Positions 23,556 to 31,884 of a DNA stretch of 51,842 nt are shown piece after piece. The translations under genes were made by a program, and so were the position numbers. The number at the start of each line of letters is the position of its first letter. Within the stretch, counting starts at the first letter, position 1. A model generated the notes under the pieces. The model was not told the DNA's origin. It ran no database searches and saw only the letters and a list, made by a program, of their open reading frames with translations. The stretch spans positions 1,450,998 to 1,502,839 of the forward strand of contig NZ_LT904908.1 of assembly GCF_900199705.1 (NCBI RefSeq), given 5' to 3'. This stretch comes from Collinsella provencensis. GTDB taxonomy: Bacteria; Actinomycetota; Coriobacteriia; Coriobacteriales; Coriobacteriaceae.

Positions 23556-23674
23556 CCGTTCTAAACCATCTCAACCCTTTTGGTTTTTGGCATGACATAG
23601 ATACTCGTAAGCAACATGTTGTGGTGCATCCGAACTTAACCTTGCATCGGGTGCCCTATAGAAAGGGGTCAGAC

Positions 23675-25456
23675 ATGTTGGAGAAAGACGTTAGCAGGCG
23701 CTCGTTCATGGCCGGTTCCGCTGCGGTGGCAGGTGCCGCTGCGCTGGCAACGACGGGTTGCTCCAAGAACGAGGACGCGGGCAGCGCTCCGGTCGACGAC
23801 GGCAAGGCCACGCTCGTCTTCAAGAACGCCCACGTGCAGACCATGGTCTCCGAGGATGACGTTGCCGAGGCCGTCGCCGTTGCCGGCAACGAGATCGTCT
23901 ATGTTGGCGACACCGCGGGCGTCGAGGAGTTCATCGGCGACGATACCGAGGTCATCGACCTCGACGGCGCCTTCTTGGCCCCTGGCTTCATCGACAGCCA
24001 CATTCATGCTCCTGGTTCCTGGAACAACAAACTTTTCGCTATTTGCCTTGACGGTATGACCACCAACGAGGAGTACCTCGCCGAGGTCAAGCGCGTGGTC
24101 GAGGCCAATCCCGATAACGAGGCATATTGGGGCGGCACCTTCATGTTCAACGCCTACGAACTGCCCGACGGCTCCAACCCCGGACCGCTCGCGTCCGACC
24201 TCGACGCTATCTGCGCCGACAAGCCCATCCTTATCAATGACGTCTCGCATCACTGCCTGTGGGTCAACAGCAAGGCTCTTGAGCTCGGTGGTATCACTAA
24301 GGACACCCCCGATCCTGCAGGCGGTCTCATCTACCGCGATGCTGACGGCAATCCCACCGGCTGTCTGGCCGACAACGCCATGAATTCTGTGAACGCTGCA
24401 GTCAGCACCGCCTTTACTGAGGAGCAGACGGAGGAGGCCCTCTACAAGTTCATGGAGGAGGCCAACTCCTACGGCGTTACCGGCATGTGCAACATGGGCG
24501 ATGGCGGCGGTTTTGAGGCGAACAAGCTGTATCACAAGCTTGACGAGAAGGGTGACCTTACCGTTCGCTTCATGAACTCCACCACCACTTCTCCTGGCAT
24601 GGACCCCGATGACATTCTCAAGCAGATTCAGGATTCCAAGGAATTCGAGTCAGACATGGTTCACACGCAGCTCGCCAAGATCTTCTACGACGGCGTGACT
24701 GAGTCCGGCACCGCATATATGCTTGAGCCCTACCTGGAGTCCACCGGCTTGGGTTCCGACTGGTATGGCGAGCCCGTGTGGCCGCAGGAGGATTTCGCCG
24801 CTATGGTGAAGAAGTACGACGCCGCGGGCCTGCAGGTCCACGTGCACGCCATCGGCGACGGCGCGGTGCGCAACACCATTGATTCCTATCTGGCCGCCCT
24901 CGCCGAGAACGGCGATCGCGACCACCGCCACACCATCACGCATGTGTGCGCCATCACCGACGAGGACATCCAGCGCATGGCCGACAACGACATCATCGCG
25001 TCGCTGCAGTTCCTGTGGATGTACGGCGACCCGCTGTATGAGCTCGAGTGCTCCTACATCGGCAAGGAGCGCGCCGACGCCATGTACCCGGTCAAGAAGA
25101 TGTGGGACACCGGCGTTATGATCTCCGGCGCCTCCGACAACCCGGTGACCCCGTTCGTCGTGACCGACGAGATCGAGATCGGCGTGACCCGCAACAGCCC
25201 GTTCCCCGGCGAGGAAGACACCGACATGACCCGCTGGCCGGAGCAGGGCCTTACCGCGTACCAGATGCTCGAGGCTTACACCAAGCATTCCGCGTACCAG
25301 AACTTCTGGGAGGATTTGGTCGGCACTATTGAGGTTGGCAAGAAGGCCGACATCGTGGTCCTCGACCAGAACATCCTTGACGTCGACCCGGTGAAGATCA
25401 ACGACTCTAAGGTCCTCTACACCGTGTCCGACGGCCGCATTGTCTACAAGGGCTAA
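23675..25456 (+). CDS. Tat-exported lipoprotein amidohydrolase (YtcJ-like)
   Basis: This 593-residue metal-dependent hydrolase is anchored outside the cell. The N terminus has a twin-arginine signal (SRRSFM, Arg8-Arg9), a hydrophobic stretch, and a lipobox ending TTGC with Cys29 as the lipidated residue. The amidohydrolase-3 domain follows: LAPGFIDSHIHAPGSW (first metal pair), HVHAIGD, HRHTITHVCAI and SGASDNPVTPF. YtcJ-like enzymes split N-substituted formamides and related C-N bonds, but the substrate here is unknown. ATG 23675 follows GAAAGGGG. The gene stands alone on the plus strand and is divergent from the membrane LuxR regulator. High-expression codons suggest it is made in quantity. 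Confidence 0.88.
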   Translation: MLEKDVSRRSFMAGSAAVAGAAALATTGCSKNEDAGSAPVDDGKATLVFKNAHVQTMVSEDDVAEAVAVAGNEIVYVGDTAGVEEFIGDDTEVIDLDGAFLAPGFIDSHIHAPGSWNNKLFAICLDGMTTNEEYLAEVKRVVEANPDNEAYWGGTFMFNAYELPDGSNPGPLASDLDAICADKPILINDVSHHCLWVNSKALELGGITKDTPDPAGGLIYRDADGNPTGCLADNAMNSVNAAVSTAFTEEQTEEALYKFMEEANSYGVTGMCNMGDGGGFEANKLYHKLDEKGDLTVRFMNSTTTSPGMDPDDILKQIQDSKEFESDMVHTQLAKIFYDGVTESGTAYMLEPYLESTGLGSDWYGEPVWPQEDFAAMVKKYDAAGLQVHVHAIGDGAVRNTIDSYLAALAENGDRDHRHTITHVCAITDEDIQRMADNDIIASLQFLWMYGDPLYELECSYIGKERADAMYPVKKMWDTGVMISGASDNPVTPFVVTDEIEIGVTRNSPFPGEEDTDMTRWPEQGLTAYQMLEAYTKHSAYQNFWEDLVGTIEVGKKADIVVLDQNILDVDPVKINDSKVLYTVSDGRIVYKG

Positions 25457-25602
25457 CGCGACTATTCAGGCGGTTGGCGCGCTCGGATGCTGGGGATTCG
25501 CTGCCTCCAAGCCATGAAGCGCGCCGTCGCGACTGTGCCCTCACGTAAGGTGGGGGCAACCGCAAGGCTCGCGTTCTCGTTTCTCCAATCGCGAGACGCA
25601 TG

Positions 25603-25636
25603 AAAAAAGGGACGGCTCCATATGGAGTCGTCCCTT
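25603..25636 (-). terminator. intrinsic terminator after the SPFH-RHH gene pair
   Basis: AAGGGACGGCTCCA pairs with TGGAGTCGTCCCTT (one G-U). On the minus strand a run of six T follows, so it serves the genes ending at 25721. A weaker T-run on the other side may also stop the amidohydrolase transcript. Confidence 0.8.
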
Positions 25637-25720
25637 ATGCGTTTTGGGTTGTGCTGGATGTTCGAGCGGGTTGGAAAGGGGCGTGCGGAAAGAGGGGCGA
25701 GAAGAGATACAAGAAGGTGG

Positions 25721-25909
25721 TTATTCCGGTGAATCCGAGCGCTTTTCTACCGTACCGCCATTTTTCGGCAACCGTCCCGCACGCTTGAGCGCATCGCGCA
25801 AGATCCACTCGACCTGTCCGTTGGCGCTGCGCATCTCGTCATCGGCCCAGCGTTGGACCGCTTCCCACACAGCGGGGTCTATGCGAAGTGGATATTGCTT
25901 GCGTGCCAT
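25721..25909 (-). CDS. small ribbon-helix-helix (Arc-like) protein
   Basis: This 62-residue protein begins ARKQYPLRIDPAVWEAVQRW, the beta-strand and first helix of an Arc/MetJ fold, and continues with ANGQVEWILRDALKRAG as the second helix. A charged tail follows. Such proteins bind DNA as dimers; many are antitoxins, but no toxin gene is adjacent. It lies 27 bases after the SPFH protein gene on the same strand and shares its terminator, so the two are likely one operon. The ribosome site is weak, hinting at coupled translation. Confidence 0.75.
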   Translation of the reverse strand: MARKQYPLRIDPAVWEAVQRWADDEMRSANGQVEWILRDALKRAGRLPKNGGTVEKRSDSPE

Positions 25910-25936
25910 CGTCGTGCCCGTTCTTCGCGACGTACG

Positions 25937-26956
25937 TTAGTAGAGCGATCCTGCGTTGAGGACGGGATGAGGTTCTGCCTCGCCACATAGGACGACCATC
26001 AGGTTGCTTGCCATCTGGGCTTTGCGCTCCTCGTCAAGTTCGATGGTACCACCGGCTGCCATTTCCTTCACGGCCATATCCACCATGGAGACTGCACCTT
26101 CCACAATCTTCTTGCGCGCTGCGATGACTGCTTCCGCCTGCTGACGGCACAGCATGGCCTGGGCGATTTCGGGCGCGTAGGCAAGATGGGTGAGGCGCGC
26201 GTCGTCCACTTCGACGCCGGCAGCGGCCAAGCGCTGGGTGAGTTCGTGGCGCAGCGCGGCAGAGACTTCCTCGACGTTGGCGCGCAGCGTGATGGCTCCG
26301 GCGGCGTCGGAGGAGTCCTCGGCGTGGTCGTAGGCGTAGATGCTCGCCACGTGGCGGAGTGCGGTTTCGGCCTGCATGGTCACATAGCTCTGGTAATCGT
26401 CGACGTCGAAGAGCGCCTTGGCAGTATCGGCGACGTGCCATACCACGACCGTTGCGATCTCGATGGGGTTGCCCATCTTGTCGTTGACCTTGAGTCGTTC
26501 ACCGTTGAGCGTGCGCACACGGGTGGAGATGATGGTGGGGTTGCCCTTGGCGGCCTTCTGAGCTGCGGCTTTTGCCGCCTTGGAATCGCTCGTTTCGAGT
26601 TCGAGAATCTCCCCGAGGCCTGCCGAGCCTCCCATGCTCTTGCTGTAGAACGGGTTGGCCCAGAAAAAGCCCTCGTCGCGGACGGTGCCCACGTAGTTGC
26701 CGAACAGGATACACACGCGTGCCTGGCCGGGCTGCAGGGAGAAGAAGCCGTTGAGCGGCAAGAACCACAGGACGAACAGAACGATGCTCGCGGCCAAGAC
26801 GACGCCGTAGGGGAGGGACGGTTCGACATCGTCCGGAGTGGAGGCCAGTCCCGTAACGCTCCAGATAAACAGGCCGACGATGGCGACGAGCGCCACCAAG
26901 ACGGCGACGAGCATGCCGTAGCCCGACTTGACTTTGAGTTGCTTTTCCACGCTCAT
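25937..26956 (-). CDS. SPFH/Band-7 domain membrane protein
   Basis: This 339-residue protein has two hydrophobic helices at about 15-37 and 52-72 and a Band-7/prohibitin domain at about 80-270, with QPGQARVCILFGNYVGTVRD at its beginning and VVWHVADTAKALFDVDDYQSY later. A coiled region with AEAVIAARKKIVEGAV closes it. SPFH proteins form ring-like oligomers that organise membrane patches and bind proteases. ATG 26956 follows GAAAGGATC; the upstream open frame lacks any such site. It is followed by the small ribbon-helix-helix gene. Confidence 0.9.
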   Translation of the reverse strand: MSVEKQLKVKSGYGMLVAVLVALVAIVGLFIWSVTGLASTPDDVEPSLPYGVVLAASIVLFVLWFLPLNGFFSLQPGQARVCILFGNYVGTVRDEGFFWANPFYSKSMGGSAGLGEILELETSDSKAAKAAAQKAAKGNPTIISTRVRTLNGERLKVNDKMGNPIEIATVVVWHVADTAKALFDVDDYQSYVTMQAETALRHVASIYAYDHAEDSSDAAGAITLRANVEEVSAALRHELTQRLAAAGVEVDDARLTHLAYAPEIAQAMLCRQQAEAVIAARKKIVEGAVSMVDMAVKEMAAGGTIELDEERKAQMASNLMVVLCGEAEPHPVLNAGSLY

Positions 26957-27184
26957 TGAAGATCCTTTCGATCCAAACGCCCGCGTTTGCGTGACTGCCC
27001 GAGCGCTGCCCCTTACTTGGTGACGGAGAGGGGCGTCTCCAACAACACGCACCGAATGTGTTGATGAAAGCATTGTGATATCACATTGAAACCATGTCAA
27101 GAAAAATCGGGGGATTTGTGCGAGATCAAGGCGGTCTAGGAGAGCGATTCGATTTAGGGGGAGGAAGTTTTTTGGTGTTAGACG

Positions 27185-27392
27185 CGAAAAATGGCAAAAA
27201 ATGCCAGATTATGAGGTCGTGGGGATTGCGAGGCAATGCGAAAACGATGCCCCGTTGGGTTAGGGATAATAAGGCGAACTTTTTACCTGCGGGTTTTATG
27301 GCTGGCATCACATGGCGGAGAACGGGGGAGGTTTGATTGCCTTCATGGAAAGGTTCTCAGACCTCATAATCTGGCATTTTCTGCCATTTTCG
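27185..27392. mobile_element. MITE-like inverted-repeat element (about 208 bp)
   Basis: The arms at 27185-27218 and 27360-27392 are inverted copies: CGAAAAATGGCAAAAAATGC continuing to CAGATTATGAGGTC, against the same on the other strand with two differences. Each arm holds a small TGGCA/TGCCA palindrome. Weaker similarity extends outwards to a GTTTTT motif on both sides and inwards to an AGGCAAT motif. The interior has no gene. It lies between the SPFH gene and pflB, upstream of both, and could affect their promoters. Confidence 0.6.
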
Positions 27393-27567
27393 GCTCGTTG
27401 AGAAGAAAAACGATCGATGTTCGGTTTATGCGGGGTAAGAACGCATCGCAGAAACCGGAAGAACTTCATTCGTGCCGTCATTCGACGCACTGCGGTGTGC
27501 TATCCTGTCAGTGCGAATAAATCCTCGGCAGACGGTAGTTTTTTACTCGTAAACGGGTGTATTTGTT

Positions 27568-27592
27568 CGGTAAACGGTTACGCGTTTAACCG
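27568..27592 (+). promoter_or_regulatory. palindromic operator candidate before pflB
   Basis: CGGTAAACG and CGTTTAACCG flank GTTACG, forming an imperfect palindrome with one unpaired base. A related half site, CGTAAACGGG, lies 20 bases upstream. The remaining 290 bases between the inverted-repeat element and pflB hold no gene. The position suits a regulator of fermentation such as a catabolite- or redox-responsive repressor, but the protein is not known. Confidence 0.4.
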
Positions 27593-27684
27593 GCAAAATG
27601 AGGGGCGTTTACGTTTATCCGTTTTCGGGGATCCCATTGCGAGGCGTTTCGTCTCGCCGAGCACGACAGGAGCGTGGTCAGGTA

Positions 27685-29799
27685 ATGCAGGAGGCATGGG
27701 AAGGGTTCGAGGACGGCAATTGGACCAAAGAGGTCGACGTCCGCGACTTCATTCAGAAGAATTACACTCCGTATGAGGGCGATGAGTCGTTCCTCGCCGG
27801 CCCTACTGAGCGCACGACGAAGCTGTGGGACGACGTCATGGCTCTGCTGCTCAAGGAGCGCGAGCAGGGCGGTGTCCTCGACATGGACACCAAGGTCGTC
27901 ACGGGCATCGTGAGCCATCCGGCGGGCTACATCGACGCGGCGCACCCCGAGCGCGAGACCATCGTCGGCCTGCAGACCGACAAGCCGCTCAAGCGCGCGC
28001 TGCATGTCAACGGCGGTATCCGCATCGCCGCTCAGGCTGCCGCCCAGCATGGCTATGAGATCGATCCGGACGTTGTCGAGCGCTACACCTTTGAGCGCAA
28101 GACCCACAACGCGGGCGTTTTCGACGTGTATACACCCGAAATGCGCGCTTGCCGTTCCGCCCATATCATCACCGGTCTGCCCGACGGCTACGGCCGCGGC
28201 CGCATCATCGGCGACTACCGTCGCGTCGCTCTTTACGGTATCGACGCCCTCGTTGCCGACAAGCAGGCGCAGAAGGATTCCACCCCGCGTGTCATGACCG
28301 AGGCCAACATCCGCGACCGCGAGGAACTGCAGGAGCAGATCCGCGCCCTTGGCAAGCTCAAGATGATGGCCGACTTCTACGGCTTCGACATTTCCAAGCC
28401 GGCGAAGAACACGCAGGAGGCTATCCAGTGGATGTACTTCGCCTACCTTGCTGCCGTGAAGGAGCAGAACGGCGCCGCCATGTCCATTGGCCGTACCTCC
28501 ACCTTCATCGACATCTATGCTGAGCGCGACCTCGCCCGCGGCACCTTTACCGAGGAGCAGATCCAGGAGTTCGTCGACCACTTCATCATGAAGCTCCGCA
28601 TGGTCAAGTTCGCCCGTACCCCCGAGTACCAGAACCTGTTCTCCGGCGATCCGCAGTGGGTCACCGAGTCCATCGGCGGCATGGGTGTGGACGGCCGCAC
28701 CCTCGTCACCAAGATGAGCTACCGCTACCTGCACACGCTCGAGAATATGGGTACCTCTCCGGAGCCCAACCTCACCGTGCTGTGGAGCACGAGGCTTCCG
28801 CAGAACTTCAAGAACTTCTGCGCCAAGACCTCCATCGCCAGCTCGTCCATCCAGTACGAGAACGACGACCTCATGCGCGTGTACCACGGCGACGACTACG
28901 CCATCGCCTGCTGCGTGTCCTCCATGCGCGTGGGCAAGGAGATGCAGTTCTTCGGCGCCCGCGCCAACCTGGCCAAGTGCCTGCTCTATGCACTCAACGG
29001 TGGTGTGGACGAGGTTTCCGAGAAGCAGGTCGGCCCCAAGTATCGTCCGGTCGAGGGCGACACGCTTGATTACGATGACGTCATGAGCAAGTACTGCGAC
29101 ATGATGAAGTGGCTCGCTGGCGTGTATGTGAACTCGCTGAACATCATCCACTATATGCACGATAAGTACTGCTACGAGGCCATTCAGATGGCGCTTCACG
29201 ACAAGCACGTGCACCGTTGGTTCGCCACGGGCATCGCCGGCCTCTCCGTTGTGGCCGACTCGCTGTCCGCCATCAAGTACGCCAAGGTGCACCCCATCCG
29301 CAACGAGAACGGCACCATCGTGGACTTCGAGATCGAGGGCGACTTCCCCAAGTACGGCAACGATGACGACCGTGTCGACTCCATCGCTCACGACATCGTG
29401 CACCAGTTCATGGAGTACGTGCGCATGAACGACACGTACCGCAATTCCGTGCCGACCACCTCGGTTCTGACCATCACCTCCAACGTGGTGTACGGTAAGA
29501 AGACCGGTGCCACGCCCGACGGCCGTAAGGCCGGCGTGCCGTTTGCCCCGGGTGCCAACCCCATGCACAAGCGCGACAGCCACGGCGCCATCGCTTCGCT
29601 GAGCTCCGTGTCCAAGCTGCCGTTCCGCGACGCTCAGGACGGCATCTCCAACACCTTCTCCATCATCCCGGGCGCGCTCGGCAAGGAGGACCAGGTGCTC
29701 TTTGGCGACCTCGATTTGGACGACGTGTCCTTTGAGATGCCTGTTGCCTGCTGCGACTGCACGGATTCCTCCGCTCCTGAGGGTGCCGAGGACTGCTAA
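27685..29799 (+). CDS. pflB: pyruvate formate-lyase large chain lacking the glycyl-radical domain
   Basis: This glycyl-radical enzyme converts pyruvate and CoA to acetyl-CoA and formate. The 704-residue chain follows PflB from its start ([20 protein letters not shown]) through IACCVSSM with the catalytic pair Cys409-Cys410, to [19 protein letters not shown]. There it stops: the RVSGY glycyl-radical segment that closes normal PflB is missing. Instead it ends in a short tail with four cysteines (689, 690, 692 and 704). The missing domain is encoded by the separate gene at 29962. Nothing resembling that domain lies in any frame directly after the stop, so this is not a sequencing frameshift. ATG 27685 is chosen because homology starts there, with AGGAG somewhat far upstream. 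Codon use marks it as highly expressed. Confidence 0.93.
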   Translation: MQEAWEGFEDGNWTKEVDVRDFIQKNYTPYEGDESFLAGPTERTTKLWDDVMALLLKEREQGGVLDMDTKVVTGIVSHPAGYIDAAHPERETIVGLQTDKPLKRALHVNGGIRIAAQAAAQHGYEIDPDVVERYTFERKTHNAGVFDVYTPEMRACRSAHIITGLPDGYGRGRIIGDYRRVALYGIDALVADKQAQKDSTPRVMTEANIRDREELQEQIRALGKLKMMADFYGFDISKPAKNTQEAIQWMYFAYLAAVKEQNGAAMSIGRTSTFIDIYAERDLARGTFTEEQIQEFVDHFIMKLRMVKFARTPEYQNLFSGDPQWVTESIGGMGVDGRTLVTKMSYRYLHTLENMGTSPEPNLTVLWSTRLPQNFKNFCAKTSIASSSIQYENDDLMRVYHGDDYAIACCVSSMRVGKEMQFFGARANLAKCLLYALNGGVDEVSEKQVGPKYRPVEGDTLDYDDVMSKYCDMMKWLAGVYVNSLNIIHYMHDKYCYEAIQMALHDKHVHRWFATGIAGLSVVADSLSAIKYAKVHPIRNENGTIVDFEIEGDFPKYGNDDDRVDSIAHDIVHQFMEYVRMNDTYRNSVPTTSVLTITSNVVYGKKTGATPDGRKAGVPFAPGANPMHKRDSHGAIASLSSVSKLPFRDAQDGISNTFSIIPGALGKEDQVLFGDLDLDDVSFEMPVACCDCTDSSAPEGAEDC

Positions 29800-29837
29800 G
29801 TAGCGGTTTCGATTTGCTTCCTCCGGTTATCTGTACG

Positions 29838-29866
29838 ATGACCGGAGGTGGCATAACTGATATAAT
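29838..29866 (+). promoter_or_regulatory. promoter candidate for the glycyl-radical subunit gene, with hairpin
   Basis: ATGACC and TATAAT are separated by 17 bases, and TGA before TATAAT makes an extended -10. The -35 region is part of a hairpin, CCTCCGGT/ACCGGAGG (29820-29848), that lacks a T-run. The small subunit could therefore be made independently of, or in excess over, pflB. Confidence 0.55.
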
Positions 29867-29961
29867 GTCAGTAACATTTACGACGTTGGCGGCGAGCTTA
29901 AGCGCGGGACGTGATGCGAACCGTAAAGCGAGTCGCCAAAACATACGATAAGGAGGACCCC

Positions 29962-30213
29962 ATGAAGGTCGCTGATATTCCCCAGACCCAGGCAGACAAC
30001 CTTGTGAGCATGCTCGACGCGTACGCCGAGAAGGGTGGCCACCACCTGAACGTCAACGTGTTCAATCGCGACACGCTGCTCGACGCCCAGGCTCATCCTG
30101 AGAAGTACCCGCAGCTCACCATCCGTGTTTCCGGCTATGCCGTGAACTTCCACAACCTTACCAAGGAGCAGCAGGACGAGGTCATTTCCCGTACCTTCCA
30201 CGAGAGCTTCTAA
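29962..30213 (+). CDS. stand-alone glycyl-radical subunit completing pyruvate formate-lyase
   Basis: This 83-residue protein is the last domain of pyruvate formate-lyase as its own gene. Residues 13-83 match the PflB/GrcA end: [35 protein letters not shown] with the radical Gly58, and [16 protein letters not shown]. Escherichia coli GrcA (YfiD) is about 127 residues, carries an extra N-terminal part and only repairs damaged PflB. Here the N-terminal part is absent and the large chain has no such domain, so this protein must supply the radical in normal catalysis. ATAAGGAGGACCCC stands directly before ATG 29962. It lies 162 bases after pflB, with promoter-like sequence in between, and ends at a strong terminator. 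Confidence 0.93.
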   Translation: MKVADIPQTQADNLVSMLDAYAEKGGHHLNVNVFNRDTLLDAQAHPEKYPQLTIRVSGYAVNFHNLTKEQQDEVISRTFHESF

Positions 30214-30247
30214 TTTATTGCTTTTGATTGAAAGCTTTGCGTTTTGA

Positions 30248-30287
30248 AAAGCCTGTCGGAGCCCAAGGGTTCCGACAGGCTTTTTCA
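30248..30287 (+). terminator. intrinsic terminator after the split pyruvate formate-lyase genes
   Basis: AAGCCTGTCGGA pairs with TCCGACAGGCTT across GCCCAAGGGT and is followed by TTTTC. Confidence 0.9.
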
Positions 30288-30418
30288 GAATGAAGGCTGG
30301 GCAGTTTAAGCAATGCATTTTTGAGGCAGGTTCAAAAATAAGGCGGCCAACGATTGTCGTGCTTTGCGGCGGGTTCAAAACAAGGCTGGCCATGATGGCC
30401 CTGTTTGCTGTGATGCCA

Positions 30419-30456
30419 AGAAGCCGACTGGCGCTTTGCGCCCGGTCGGCTTCTTT
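30419..30456 (-). terminator. two-way terminator hairpin
   Basis: AGAAGCCGACTGGCGC pairs with GCGCCCGGTCGGCTTCT around a short loop, with one mismatch. Short T-runs lie on both sides. It ends the minus-strand gene that stops at 30466. Between this and the terminator at 30248 there is only a diverged direct repeat (GGTTCAAAA...GGCCA at about 30330 and 30371). Confidence 0.7.
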
Positions 30457-30465
30457 GTCACGCGC

Positions 30466-31524
30466 TCAGATGCCAAGCGTTTTCCAGTCGATTAAAACCT
30501 CGCGGCGAAGGTCCTGCTCAACGCGTTGTTGCCGTTCGGTTTTGGGCTGAAACTTAATGTGGCGCTTTTGCTCGATAAGATGCTTGACGGCTTTGAAGCT
30601 GCATTCACTTGCGAGCTGTTTGAACGTGAGCGGAACAACGGGAATGTCCATGCTTTCCAGTGCGGCAAGTCGCTCGGCATCGGAAATGCCCGCCTCTTCA
30701 CTTGCATGTACGGACTTGCCGTGACATTCGATGTCAATTGCTGGGTGTTCGCCCGACGCCTCAAGGTAGATGTCCGCATAGCAGCATGAATGCTGGTAGA
30801 GCGCTCGTGCGCGATCGTTCAGTGGAATGCGGTAGTTGTTTTGGACAGAGAGGCCTTGTCCGCCAAATCGTCGCGGTAACCCAAGGAGTATCGATGCCTG
30901 AACTTCGAATGGAGAAGCGCAGACACCCGTGATATGCTCTGCGGCCCAACGCAGCTTTTTCGACCCGTGTCTTCCATCGAGCTGATTGGCGAATCGCTGC
31001 AGTTCTTCGATAGTGAGCAGGGGATCGCGCTTCCAGAGGCCAGTGTTGTTGTTTTGAGTATCCCGAACACGCTGCCAGCCAAATCCAAGGGGAAAGACGC
31101 CCTGTTGTTGGGTTTGTTGTAACCTAGATTCTGCTTCGCGCGTTGGTTGGAAAACCGCGAAGCTGCCGCAGAACTCATAGGCTGCCATAAGCAGGTGGAC
31201 GCGGGAAACGCAGCTTGCCATGGTGAATAGCGTGAATGCCGGCGTTGCCACGTCAAAGCCGTGATCTGTTTCTTGCAAGGTTCCAAATGGCAGCTCACCT
31301 GCAAGAACATGGGTTTTGAAAAGCACCGTTTTTGCTTGTTGACTTCGGGTGTTCGTAATGCGATGCAATGGCAGCCCAAGCAAGTCCTCAATAATCTTTT
31401 CTTTGCGGATTCTACGGCTCGCAACACCCGAAGAACCACTTACGATGGCTGGGTACAAAGCAAGAACTTGAGGTGGGACCCGATAATAACGAAAAGCAGT
31501 TGGTCCGCAGAGCGGCATGTCCAT
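30466..31524 (-). CDS. AbiEi-like / DUF559-like protein of unknown role
   Basis: This protein of about 352 residues joins two recognisable parts. The first half resembles AbiEi-type antitoxin or regulator proteins without their helix-turn-helix: GPTAFRYYRVPP, LGLPLHRIT, ELPFGTL and VATPAFTLFTMASCVS. The last third has the pattern of DUF559/Vsr-like nuclease folds: ADIYLEASGEHPAIDIECHG, then ERLAALESMDIPVVPLT. The acid in IDIECHG could be catalytic, but the full active site cannot be confirmed by eye. Codon use is less biased than in the neighbours and GC is lower, which fits a transferred gene. ATG 31524 follows GAGG; other in-frame starts are 31518 and 31542. A perfect inverted-repeat element begins 58 bases upstream. 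Confidence 0.6.
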   Translation of the reverse strand: MDMPLCGPTAFRYYRVPPQVLALYPAIVSGSSGVASRRIRKEKIIEDLLGLPLHRITNTRSQQAKTVLFKTHVLAGELPFGTLQETDHGFDVATPAFTLFTMASCVSRVHLLMAAYEFCGSFAVFQPTREAESRLQQTQQQGVFPLGFGWQRVRDTQNNNTGLWKRDPLLTIEELQRFANQLDGRHGSKKLRWAAEHITGVCASPFEVQASILLGLPRRFGGQGLSVQNNYRIPLNDRARALYQHSCCYADIYLEASGEHPAIDIECHGKSVHASEEAGISDAERLAALESMDIPVVPLTFKQLASECSFKAVKHLIEQKRHIKFQPKTERQQRVEQDLRREVLIDWKTLGI

Positions 31525-31581
31525 GACGAGCCTCGTTTTCATGACGATGGAATGCGTTTTCTGTAGATTGACGCCGTGCGT

Positions 31582-31742
31582 AAACAACTCGTTGCGAAAT
31601 TCTGAAGGTAAAACTGAGACTCATGAGTACAAGACGAATTAGATGCACTTGGCGTCAGATAATTCCCAGATAAACGCTTTAATAAAATAAAGTATACTTT
31701 AAGTTATTGAGTTTACCTTCAGAATTTCGCAACGAGTTGTTT
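31582..31742. mobile_element. MITE with perfect 31-bp inverted ends, copy 1
   Basis: The 161-bp element has ends that are perfect inverted copies over 31 bases (31582-31612 and 31712-31742). The end sequence is AAACAACTCGTTGCGAAATT continued by CTGAAGGTAAA. Relatives with the same ends lie at 34519-34679 and, inverted, at 49718-49870. The interior is AT-rich and holds a shared small palindrome, CTTTAATAAAATAAAG, followed by TATACTTT. There is no gene inside. Position near the start of the AbiEi-like gene may influence its expression. Confidence 0.85.
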
Positions 31743-31773
31743 TGAATCGAAAAAAAGATGAGATTCCGCACTG

Positions 31774-31806
31774 AAAAGGCGCTCCATTCCCGTTCGAATG
31801 GAGCGC
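31774..31806 (-). terminator. intrinsic terminator after the reductase-like pseudogene
   Basis: GCGCTCCATTC (31779-31789) pairs perfectly with GAATGGAGCGC (31796-31806). On the minus strand CTTTTC follows. The region 31525-31884 otherwise holds only the inverted-repeat element. Confidence 0.65.
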
Positions 31807-31884
31807 TCCCGCCCAGTTCAATATGACTTAGTTTATTTTGGCGACCTGCCTTGGTGCGATCAGAGTGTTTCTTCGTACCCGGAT

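Noticed and set aside
27586-29583. 665-codon open frame on the minus strand opposite pflB
   Set aside because: Same reason: it follows the codon bias of pflB in a mirrored frame and has no recognisable protein features.
29800-29961. Frameshift joining pflB and the small glycyl-radical gene
   Set aside because: The large chain ends with its own tail and TAA, the small gene has a strong AAGGAGG site and ATG, and 162 bases with no matching sequence lie between them.
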